A stretch of 27,556 nt of DNA, taken from positions 1-27,556 of the forward strand of contig CANNUY010000019.1 in the NCBI GenBank assembly GCA_947525005.1, given 5' to 3'. The stretch comes from an uncultured Candidatus Melainabacteria bacterium (lineage in GTDB: Bacteria > Cyanobacteriota > Vampirovibrionia > Gastranaerophilales > Gastranaerophilaceae). The notes below the pieces were generated by a model that searched no databases, had not been told where the DNA came from, and saw only the letters and a list, made by a program, of their open reading frames with translations. Positions 1 to 8,325 of the stretch are shown here, one piece after another. How positions within the stretch are numbered: the stretch's first letter is position 1; each line of letters opens with the position of its first letter. The position numbers and the translations under genes are program-made.

Positions 1-3000
1 TCATAATATGATTTTAGTTTGTATGTAGCTTCTGCACTCTCTGCCTTGTTTGTTGTTACGCTTGATACGACAGAATCTTTACCTACATTTATATCTACAG
101 GCGTTTTACTGTTTGATATTATGTTAATAGATGCTACATTTATTCTTTCAGTACTCTCTGTAGTATTAACCTGAATTTTATCAGATGAAGAGTTCTTTAA
201 GTCAATATCTATTGCAAAATTAGATTTATTATCACTAGTTAATCCCTCAAGTGAAAGTACTCCAATTCTATTATTTGCTAAACTAAATGAAGAGTTTTGT
301 AAAATTAGGCTTTGTCCATTGATTTGATTTTCCTGTTTTAGAATGACATCACCTGCAACTGATACATATCCAGAACCTGTAATGTAGTCATTTATTGTAA
401 CAGAAAATCCATTTTGTCCTTCTAAGTGTAATGTAGAATTCTTTTCTAGGTGAATAGCATTTGATTCTCCTCCTGCAGTATTACCTTCAAATAAAACATT
501 TTTATTTTGAGCAAATATATACAATCTTGAGCCATTATTAAGATAAATTGCTCCACCTAATCCATCAGCTTTATTATTTATAAAAGAAGTGTCAACCAAC
601 TGAATAGTAGCATTTCTATCTATATAGATAGCACCACCATTACCTTTTGAATAGTTATCTCTGAACATAGAATTTCTTATATCTATTTGTGATCTTACAC
701 CAGTATATAAAGCACCACCATTTCCGTTTGCATAATTGCCTTTAAATAATATGTTTGATGCTAATAAATTTTGAGATGAATTAAATATAGCCCCACCATT
801 TCCCGTTGCATAATTACCTTCAAATTTAGTATTACCCATATACAAACTCTTTGTATTATAGATAGCTCCACCATTCATAGCTGTATTATTCTCAAACGAA
901 GTTTTTTGGTTAGATTCGTTATAGTCATAAAAATGAAGAATTGTGTCAACTTCAAAATCATTTATACCAATGTGTAAATTATTTGTATTATAAATAGCTC
1001 CACCATTTCCTTTTGCTGAATTATTTTTAAAGATAGATAAATTAAATTCGGTTAAAGCTTTATAAACATCTTCATCAGCATTTTCTTTTTTAGAAATAGT
1101 GTTTATCCTAACTTGTTTTAAGTTATAAATAGCTCCACCATTTTTATTTGTAGAATTATTATAAAATGATGATGATTCAACATCTACTGCATAGTTATTC
1201 CAAATAGCACCACCATCATTTGTAGAACTATTACCTCTTACTAGAGTTACTTCCTGTTTATTACTAGGTTCACCAGTAGTTTCGTTATTATTCTCTTTAT
1301 TATCAACATTATTTGTGTCAGAAGTTGATGAGTTTTCTATCGTAATTGTTTTTTCCGTATCACCTATAATAGATGACTTTATCAAAATATAACCAGTATT
1401 ATAAATAGCACCACCCTTATCGGTGGCAGTGTTTCCGTAAATTCTTGAACCGTCAATTGTGATATTTCTTGTGTTATAAATTGCACCACCCTGTTTTGCT
1501 GTATTACCCTTTATATAATCATCAGAAATTCCAATATAAGAATTTGTAAGAGTCATATCACTTGCATTATAAATAGCACCACCTAAATCAGCATAGTTAC
1601 CTGAAAAATAGCTATTTGTAGCTTTGAAATATCCGTCTTTTGAATAATTACTGTAAACTGCACCACCTTTGTTTTCTTTTGATTTGATAAAGGCATAGTT
1701 ATTTAAAAACTTCACATCTGTTAAATCAATCTTACCTGTATTATGAATTGCACCACCGTTACATGTTACATAATTCCCTTCAAAGACAGTATTCCTTATA
1801 TCTGCTGTTGCAAAGTTATAAATTGCTCCACCATTATCTGCAAAATTCTTAGTAAAATATGTTGTAGTTATTGGTTTTACAGATTCTGCAGGTTTATCCT
1901 CTTTTTTATCACCGTCAGATTTTGTATTATCAGTTGATGTACCTGTATTCACATCTGTTTTATTCTCTAAATCTGATGTAGAACCTGTTTTTCCTGTTGT
2001 TTCACTATTTTTTTCATCTTTTTTATCACTGTCTTCTTTTGGTGGCACTGGCACATTTATCTTCAATGTACCATTATTATAAATAGCTCCACCTAACATA
2101 TTTGCATTATTTTCATTAAAAGTAGAACTATCTATTTTTGCTATGTCTTTTTCACCTGCAATTACAATAGCTCCACCCATCAATCTTGCATAGTTCCCAT
2201 TAAAATTAAGATTATCTCCTACTATATTAAAGTTGATTGTATAAATAGCACCACCATGAAATTGTGCAGTATTTTTTATAAATTGTGTACCTGATAAAGT
2301 TAAAGTTTCATTTTTTATTGGAATTTCTTTCTTATCTTTATCAACAAAAGCTTCACCTTTTTCATTTAAAGCTTGTATAACCATTGCATAAATAGCACCA
2401 CCATAATAAGCTTTATTTTCTTTAAAAGTATCTTTTGTACTAGTTATATTTTCATTTCCTAAAATTGCTTCTAATTTTTTTGTATCAACTTTTTGTGTAA
2501 TTTTTGAATAAATCGCTCCACCATATATTGAAGAATTTTTCACGAACTGAGTTTCTGCAAGTGTAATTGAACCTTTTTGATTAAATATAGCTCCACCATA
2601 ATAGCCAGCTTGGTTGTTTTCTAAAGATGAATTAAAAATAGACAAAGATGTTGCTTGGTTATAAATAGCCCCACCTGAATAATATGCCATACCTTTATCT
2701 ATAGTTGATTTTAAAAGTATCATTTTATCAATATTTATAATATATCCACCTATTGCAGATATTTTATTTTTTTTGTTTTCAAAAGTCACTTCTTGTAAAA
2801 CGGCAGTACCAAAATTCACAATAGCACCACCTTGAACAGCAGAATTGCTATCAAAATAAGTACCATTTAAGTATATATTTCCATAGTTCCAAATCGCACC
2901 ACCTTGACTTGTTGCAACATTCTCTATAAATTTGCTTCCACCAGATATAATTAATCCATTTTCCTTTTCTTCTTTTAAGGTTTCAACAGGTTTATCTGCA

Positions 3001-6000
3001 AGCTTATAATACAAATATCCGATTTTTGTATAACCTTTTTTTTGTTCATCTTTAAGTGATGAATAAGAACTTTCAGTAATAACAGTAGTATACTCATAGA
3101 TTTTATTTTCATAAACAACTTTGGCATCACCATCGGTATAAACTCCAGGTATTCTCATGAAAATGTTTCCTGAATAATATATTGCTAATGCTCCACCACT
3201 ATTAGCTTTGTTAGAAGTATACGTTCCGTTTGTTTCTTTTATATCACCAACATTAAACAAAGCTCCACCTAATCCTGAGCCCTTATTTGAAGTATAAGTA
3301 ATATTATTCAATGTCAAATTTTTTGTATTATAAATAGCTCCTGCTTCACCTTTAGAAGTGTTTGAAATAAATTGTGAGTCAGAAATTTTTATATCATCAC
3401 CATTTGAATAAATCGCACCACCAGAATATCTAACACTGTTCGATTTAAAGATAGTATTCGATATATCAGCTTTTCCTTCTACATAAATTGCACCAGCTTG
3501 CATTATTGAATTATTAGATTGGAACACGCTATCTTTTATTGTCAAATCACCTTTTGAGAAAATTGCTCCCCCTGCTCTATAAACAGAGTTTGATTTGAAT
3601 GTTGAATTTGTAATCTTAGTTTTACTTAATGTATAAATCGCACCACCATCACCTGCGTTTATAGTTTCTTTTTTGGTTGTTATTTTGCCAGTCTTTTTAT
3701 CTTTTATCTTTGTAACTGTTGTAATAATTGATTTTGAACTATTTGAAGTGAATGTAGAGCCATCTATCGTTAATGTTCCGTTTTCTGCTGTTGAATAAAT
3801 CGCTCCACCAGCTTGAGAAGCAGAGTTTTTAACAAAGTTTGTATCTTTTATAACAACATCTCCCTCTGTAGAACTATAAATAGCCCCACCTAGACCTGAA
3901 AGCATTGAAACAGTTATGGTTTTGTTATCATCTGTCGTCTGATAACTAACTTTTGAACTTACAGAATTTGAACTAAAAGATGCTTTAGAAATAGTCATAT
4001 CAGATTTGATATAGTATTCTCCTTTTACAGCTGAAACTTTATCTGTAAGGTCATATACTAATCCGTCATGAACAACTTGTCCTAATTTTTCATCAGGATT
4101 AGGAATATAAACAAGTCCCTTATCTTTTTGTCCATCAGTAAAACAAGTATAAACTTTTCCATCAACAACTACCTGACCTGTTTTCAAATTAGTTGTTGGA
4201 TTATAAACATCAGGTTTTAAAGTTTTTCCTGAAAAATCATAAATTTTTCCGTTTACTACAATCTGCCCATTTGTTAAATTTGATGGCGCTACGTAAACCT
4301 TTTGTTCTTGATAAATTTCTTTCTTATATACATAATACCAGCCGTCAATTAGTACCTGAGCTTCGCCTTCTGATAAATTTTGTCTTGGAGTAGAATATTT
4401 AGCTACATATCTATGATAAGCCTTATCTTCAGGGATTCCTATAAGCTTTTTAGAGTGATCATAAACTGGAACATCACCTGAAAAAGTTTTATTTATCATA
4501 ACAGCAGAGGTCTTATAATACTTTTTATCACCTATAGTTATCGGTTGAGAGCCCTCTACATATTCTTTTGAATATTTCCATACATAACCATTGTATCCAA
4601 GCTCATCTTTTTCTAGCTGTGTTCCTTGTTGATAATCTTTTGCTTTTAAATCAGATATATTATAAACTTTACCTCCATATACGATTTTTCCAGCTTCTAT
4701 ATAAACGCCAGTATTATAACCATTACCCTCTAATTTTGAAACATCAAACATTTTTCCTTCGTATAAAAATTGTGTTTTTGTAAGATTTGTAATACCCTCT
4801 AAATAACTTGTAGACTCAGCTTTTTCAATAGAATATACCATTCCATCTACAACAATACTGTTTTGGTCTAAATTTGTATCGCAAATATATTCTTTCCCCT
4901 CAACAGCTTCTATGCCAGCGAAATCATAAACTTTCCCATTTACAACAACCTGTGTATCAGTTAGTTTCATGTTCTTATCATAATCTTTTGATTGACCTAT
5001 TTTATTTATATCATAATATTTGCCATTAAAAACAATATAGCCTTTATCCTTATCTAAAGTCTTATATTCAAGTGCATTTTTATCAGATGTGTCATAACTG
5101 AAAACAATCCCCTCTTTATGCTTAGAACTCTCAAACAACATCTGATTATCATTTATTTTGTTAGTTCCTATATGACCATCTTTTACAAGGTTATATACAT
5201 AATTGTCTTTTTTATTTAAATATTGTAATCCTGAAACAATAGTACCTGATGTACAAATAGCACCACCAACTGGCGAATAATATAGTTTGTCAGTATCGTC
5301 ACATTTACCTACTACTGAATTTTGATTAGGTGCAGTTACCTTATTTGACTTGAATATAGCAGAATCAATGTCCAATGAACCTTCGTTAAAAATAGCTCCA
5401 CCTTTTACTCCTACATTACCCGAAAATGTAGGTTTTGAAATCAATGTTCTTTTGCCTGATTTATATTCCCTTGAACTAATTTTTAAAACACCTTTGTCAG
5501 CATTGTAAATCGCACCACCATTACCACCATCTATATCAGATAGTTCATAATCTTTTTTATCAAACGTTTCTTTTCTTGTTGTTATAATTCCAATCGCTTT
5601 GTTTCCTGAAAAAGACCCTGACTCAAGCGTTATATTACCTGTATTAAATATTGCTCCACCATTTTTTGCAGAGTTTGAAGAAAAACTTACTTGATAATCA
5701 GATGTTAATATTCCACTGTTATAAATTGCACCACCAGACTGAACTGCATTATTTTTTGTAAAAACAGTTTTTCCTGCTAAATCAAGCGTTCCTGTTAATG
5801 TTTCAGTTGTATTATCTTCATTTTTCAAATCAATAACAGCATTATAAATAGCTCCACCGTTATCAGATTTATTTCCACTCAACTTTGTACTATTCAAAGC
5901 TAAACTACCTGCATTAAAAATAGCTCCACCTGTTATTGCTTTATTTGAGCTTAATGAAGATGATGTAATTATTACGTCTTTTAAATTGAATAATGCACCC

Positions 6001-7688
6001 CCTCTATTTGATGCAATATTGTTTGTGAATGATGACTTTATAATATTTACTGAACCCTTGTTATATATACCTCCACCATCAACAGCAGAATTTGAATTAA
6101 TAACCTTTCTCTTATTTGCACTTCCTATTGTAGAACTTTCTATAACAAGTTTTCCACCATTGTAAATCGCACCACCTAATCCACCATCTGATTCTGTTGC
6201 GTTAGCTTTATTATTTACAAAAGTTGTTTTCTTTATAATAAGAGTTTTATCTTCACCTTCTACACTAGAAAATTTGTCGTTATAAATTGCTCCACCAACT
6301 AACGCATTATTATTTTTAAAAGAGTTACTCGTTAAAGTTCCATTACCTTTATTATATATAGCTCCACCTAAATTCGCTTTATTATTATTAAACGAATTAG
6401 AGATACTTGTTAAATTCCCTATATTGAATATAGCGCCACCATTTTCTGCAATAGAACCTGATATATATTCTAATGTCGAATCAGTATAAAAATTCAAATT
6501 TTTATCCATTAAATCCGAAACTTTGAAACTAGAAGAATCTCCATTTTTTTCCCCATATACAGATGAAGTCTTTTTGGTTATCAAGATTTTTTTTGCTGAT
6601 GCCCCAAAAACAGATTTTGAAATCTCTAAATTTCCAACATTATAAATATCTCCACCATTCTTAGCAGAGTTGTTCGTAAATTTTGATGCTAATATTTTAG
6701 TATTTGAACCCTCATTATAAATTGCTCCACCACTTTCAGAAGCATGGTTTCCATTATTTGCATAAGCTCCAAATGTTGATTTGTTTATAACTACAGTTCC
6801 ATCTTTTACATATATTGCACCACCATTTGTCGCAGTATTATTGTTAAAAGTATCTTTTGAAATATTACTCTTAAAATCTGTATTAGTAGAATTTATATAA
6901 ATAGCCCCACCCGAGCCGTTTGAAGAATTGTGGTTAAAACTTGATGAACTAATTGTTAAATTACCGGTATTATATATAGCTCCACCATTTGAACTTGCAT
7001 TGTTATATATAAACCTATCTCCAGAACTAATAAAAGTCCCTTCATTATATATTGCTCCACCATTTGTCGAAGTGTTTCCTAATGAGTCCACTTTTATATA
7101 GTTAAAATTTCTATCGGCAAATGAGTCTACTTTATTAATATAGCCATAAGGAGATTCCTTAACCCCTCCAAAAGTCGTTTTCTTTGAAGCAAAAACTCCT
7201 TGATTAAAAACTGCCCCACCATTATTATCAGAATGGTTTGCTGAAATTTGAGAAGAACTAATTGTTAATTTTCCTGACTTATTAGAAAACGCTCCCCCAT
7301 TTTGAGAAGAACTATTATTAAAAAACTTTGTCGAACTAAATGATAAAATTCCACCATCATTTATAATTGCTTGATTAAATCCATCAAAATTAAGTTTTGA
7401 AACAGTTAACTTTCTATATGGTAACGAAGCTCCATCTTCGGTTGCAAGGTTAATCACCAAACCATTTATACCATTTGATTGAACAGTAGAACCCCTACTA
7501 TTTAATGTTAAGTTTGAAGATTTTAAAAAATTATCTTTTACCCAAGCATTAATACTTATATCTTCTTTTATAGTAATCTTTGCCTTACCTGAAATATTAA
7601 TAGCAGTTTCAAATAATGTCATGCTCTCTGCATGCACTAAACTACAACATAATACCGTATAAAACAGTGTTACTAATATCTTTTTCAT
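1..7688 (-). CDS. Giant Pmp-like autotransporter adhesin, 3' end beyond window
   Basis: The frame stays open from an ATG at 7688 to the left edge, about 2,562 codons, with the C-terminus missing. The N-terminus is a classical signal peptide (MKK, a hydrophobic stretch, then a likely cleavage after LVHA around residue 20). The mature part is built from about 50 copies of GGA(I/L)(Y/F)N, each with an upstream FxxN-like motif (for example FENNTA before NGGAI), spaced mostly 25-35 residues. GGAI plus FxxN repeats define chlamydial polymorphic membrane proteins, which fold as a beta-helix passenger. An island at residues of about 825-1,230 carries different repeats. Near the left edge the repeats give way to a run ending in LSLEG...FAIDIDL, typical of the passenger-to-barrel transition, so a beta-barrel probably follows off the edge. 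I checked the frame by translation and see no stop or frameshift. Function as a surface adhesin is inferred. Confidence 0.85.
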   Translation of the reverse strand, partial: MKKILVTLFYTVLCCSLVHAESMTLFETAINISGKAKITIKEDISINAWVKDNFLKSSNLTLNSRGSTVQSNGINGLVINLATEDGASLPYRKLTVSKLNFDGFNQAIINDGGILSFSSTKFFNNSSSQNGGAFSNKSGKLTISSSQISANHSDNNGGAVFNQGVFASKKTTFGGVKESPYGYINKVDSFADRNFNYIKVDSLGNTSTNGGAIYNEGTFISSGDRFIYNNASSNGGAIYNTGNLTISSSSFNHNSSNGSGGAIYINSTNTDFKSNISKDTFNNNTATNGGAIYVKDGTVVINKSTFGAYANNGNHASESGGAIYNEGSNTKILASKFTNNSAKNGGDIYNVGNLEISKSVFGASAKKILITKKTSSVYGEKNGDSSSFKVSDLMDKNLNFYTDSTLEYISGSIAENGGAIFNIGNLTSISNSFNNNKANLGGAIYNKGNGTLTSNSFKNNNALVGGAIYNDKFSSVEGEDKTLIIKKTTFVNNKANATESDGGLGGAIYNGGKLVIESSTIGSANKRKVINSNSAVDGGGIYNKGSVNIIKSSFTNNIASNRGGALFNLKDVIITSSSLSSNKAITGGAIFNAGSLALNSTKLSGNKSDNGGAIYNAVIDLKNEDNTTETLTGTLDLAGKTVFTKNNAVQSGGAIYNSGILTSDYQVSFSSNSAKNGGAIFNTGNITLESGSFSGNKAIGIITTRKETFDKKDYELSDIDGGNGGAIYNADKGVLKISSREYKSGKRTLISKPTFSGNVGVKGGAIFNEGSLDIDSAIFKSNKVTAPNQNSVVGKCDDTDKLYYSPVGGAICTSGTIVSGLQYLNKKDNYVYNLVKDGHIGTNKINDNQMLFESSKHKEGIVFSYDTSDKNALEYKTLDKDKGYIVFNGKYYDINKIGQSKDYDKNMKLTDTQVVVNGKVYDFAGIEAVEGKEYICDTNLDQNSIVVDGMVYSIEKAESTSYLEGITNLTKTQFLYEGKMFDVSKLEGNGYNTGVYIEAGKIVYGGKVYNISDLKAKDYQQGTQLEKDELGYNGYVWKYSKEYVEGSQPITIGDKKYYKTSAVMINKTFSGDVPVYDHSKKLIGIPEDKAYHRYVAKYSTPRQNLSEGEAQVLIDGWYYVYKKEIYQEQKVYVAPSNLTNGQIVVNGKIYDFSGKTLKPDVYNPTTNLKTGQVVVDGKVYTCFTDGQKDKGLVYIPNPDEKLGQVVHDGLVYDLTDKVSAVKGEYYIKSDMTISKASFSSNSVSSKVSYQTTDDNKTITVSMLSGLGGAIYSSTEGDVVIKDTNFVKNSASQAGGAIYSTAENGTLTIDGSTFTSNSSKSIITTVTKIKDKKTGKITTKKETINAGDGGAIYTLSKTKITNSTFKSNSVYRAGGAIFSKGDLTIKDSVFQSNNSIMQAGAIYVEGKADISNTIFKSNSVRYSGGAIYSNGDDIKISDSQFISNTSKGEAGAIYNTKNLTLNNITYTSNKGSGLGGALFNVGDIKETNGTYTSNKANSGGALAIYYSGNIFMRIPGVYTDGDAKVVYENKIYEYTTVITESSYSSLKDEQKKGYTKIGYLYYKLADKPVETLKEEKENGLIISGGSKFIENVATSQGGAIWNYGNIYLNGTYFDSNSAVQGGAIVNFGTAVLQEVTFENKKNKISAIGGYIINIDKMILLKSTIDKGMAYYSGGAIYNQATSLSIFNSSLENNQAGYYGGAIFNQKGSITLAETQFVKNSSIYGGAIYSKITQKVDTKKLEAILGNENITSTKDTFKENKAYYGGAIYAMVIQALNEKGEAFVDKDKKEIPIKNETLTLSGTQFIKNTAQFHGGAIYTINFNIVGDNLNFNGNYARLMGGAIVIAGEKDIAKIDSSTFNENNANMLGGAIYNNGTLKINVPVPPKEDSDKKDEKNSETTGKTGSTSDLENKTDVNTGTSTDNTKSDGDKKEDKPAESVKPITTTYFTKNFADNGGAIYNFATADIRNTVFEGNYVTCNGGAIHNTGKIDLTDVKFLNNYAFIKSKENKGGAVYSNYSKDGYFKATNSYFSGNYADLGGAIYNASDMTLTNSYIGISDDYIKGNTAKQGGAIYNTRNITIDGSRIYGNTATDKGGAIYNTGYILIKSSIIGDTEKTITIENSSTSDTNNVDNKENNNETTGEPSNKQEVTLVRGNSSTNDGGAIWNNYAVDVESSSFYNNSTNKNGGAIYNLKQVRINTISKKENADEDVYKALTEFNLSIFKNNSAKGNGGAIYNTNNLHIGINDFEVDTILHFYDYNESNQKTSFENNTAMNGGAIYNTKSLYMGNTKFEGNYATGNGGAIFNSSQNLLASNILFKGNYANGNGGALYTGVRSQIDIRNSMFRDNYSKGNGGAIYIDRNATIQLVDTSFINNKADGLGGAIYLNNGSRLYIFAQNKNVLFEGNTAGGESNAIHLEKNSTLHLEGQNGFSVTINDYITGSGYVSVAGDVILKQENQINGQSLILQNSSFSLANNRIGVLSLEGLTSDNKSNFAIDIDLKNSSSDKIQVNTTESTERINVASINIISNSKTPVDINVGKDSVVSSVTTNKAESAEATYKLKSYY
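4000..5217 (-). repeat. Island of ~30-residue 'VVVDGKVYD' repeats inside the adhesin
   Basis: Within the giant adhesin, the stretch of roughly 400 residues encoded here has almost no GGAI motif. It reads instead as about ten tandem, diverged units of 28-34 residues with the pattern GQ-VVVDGKVYD-(F/I)S-x(8-12)-Y-x(3)-TNL. Clear copies contain VVVNGKVYDF, IVVDGMVYSI, IVYGGKVYNI, IVVNGKIYDF and VVVDGKVYTC. A single weaker copy (VVYENKIYEY) lies near 3110. I do not recognise the repeat family. It could be a stalk, an inserted beta-rich domain or a ligand-binding module. Confidence 0.75.
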
Positions 7689-7721
7689 TCGTATATCCCA
7701 AAAAACTCTATATTACTATTA

Positions 7722-7749
7722 ATTATAACTTATGTATTATGAATTTCAA
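7722..7749 (-). promoter_or_regulatory. Predicted sigma70-type promoter of the adhesin gene
   Basis: Read on the minus strand, TTGAAA (7749-7744) is followed after 16 bases by a perfect TATAAT (7727-7722). Transcription would start near 7715, giving a leader of about 27 bases. The weak ribosome site GGGA lies 8 bases before the ATG at 7688. Confidence 0.5.
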
Positions 7750-7911
7750 CTTAATTAAAAAAATATTTAACAATTACTTATTTATTCTTTACAGGCATGA
7801 AAATCGTCTTTACATAACTTAATAAACATGCTCTAAAAAAAGCAATTAATTCAAAAAGATATACTTTATATATATGTAAATAAGATTTATAAATTATAGA
7901 GAGCGATAAAT

Positions 7912-8064
7912 ATGCAAAGTTTATTAAATTACATAACATCGTCTATAAATGACGACTCAATTTCAGATTGTGCAAAAAGCCTAAAAACTTTAGAAAAATT
8001 AAAAGCCTCATATCCACACGAGCAAAAGAAAACAACTGCTCTTTGTATAAATTTAAAAGCATAA
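7912..8064 (+). CDS. Small hypothetical protein, 50 aa
   Basis: An ATG at 7912 opens a 50-codon frame ending in TAA at 8062-8064. A perfect stem-loop terminator overlaps its stop, which supports a real transcription unit. The product (MQSLLNYITS... to ...CINLKA) is polar and probably helical, with two cysteines and a lysine-rich middle; there is no signal peptide or membrane segment. The ribosome site is weak (AGAGAG, about 7 bases upstream). I do not recognise a family. The transcript could equally be a small RNA in which the ORF is incidental, so the coding call is moderate. Confidence 0.5.
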   Translation: MQSLLNYITSSINDDSISDCAKSLKTLEKLKASYPHEQKKTTALCINLKA

Positions 8065-8093
8065 AACTTTGTTAGAAATAACAAAGTTTTTTA
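8063..8093 (+). terminator. Rho-independent terminator after the small ORF
   Basis: A perfect 12-bp stem, AAAACTTTGTTA (8063-8074) with TAACAAAGTTTT (8079-8090), closes a GAAA tetraloop and runs into a T-rich tail. It overlaps the stop codon of the 50-aa ORF and separates it from the next gene. Confidence 0.85.
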
Positions 8094-8133
8094 TTTAAAA
8101 AGACTCTATTATTAAAAATTGTAAAGACTACAC

Positions 8134-8162
8134 TTGTCGATGGTTGGGAAATAGTGTAAAAT
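8134..8162 (+). promoter_or_regulatory. Predicted promoter for the 674-aa protein gene
   Basis: TTGTCG (8134-8139) lies 17 bases before TAAAAT (8157-8162). It is the best sigma70-like pair between the upstream terminator and the TTG start at 8326. Transcription would begin near 8169, leaving an unusually long leader of about 157 bases. Confidence 0.4.
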
Positions 8163-8163
8163 G

Positions 8164-8180
8164 GATTGAAATGTTCAATC
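8164..8180 (+). promoter_or_regulatory. Perfect inverted repeat at the predicted transcription start
   Basis: GATTGAA-ATG-TTCAATC is a perfect 7-bp inverted repeat directly downstream of the predicted -10 box, so it spans the expected +1. This could be an operator or a 5'-end RNA hairpin. No T-run follows, which argues against a terminator. Further down the leader, TTTGTAAC occurs twice (8213-8220 and 8234-8241), exactly 21 bases apart. Confidence 0.4.
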
Positions 8181-8325
8181 AAGACTAATGAAGGAGTGTA
8201 CAAATAACATCTTTTGTAACGAAAAACTAAAGATTTGTAACAAACACGCAAATTTTTTTCTTTTTAGAACTTTTTAATATTAACTGTGTATCATATTGTG
8301 TATATTTTAATAGAAGGTTTAAATT

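Noticed and set aside
1743..4783. Several short plus-strand ORFs opposite the adhesin.
   Set aside because: They are antisense shadows of the repetitive coding strand, with no ribosome sites and odd composition.
4000..5217. Possibility that the island is a separate gene or a frameshifted segment.
   Set aside because: The minus-strand frame is continuous with the flanking GGAI repeats at both boundaries.
8188..8277. A 29-codon ORF in the leader before 8326.
   Set aside because: It has no placed ribosome site, is rich in homopolymer codons, and fits better as leader sequence.
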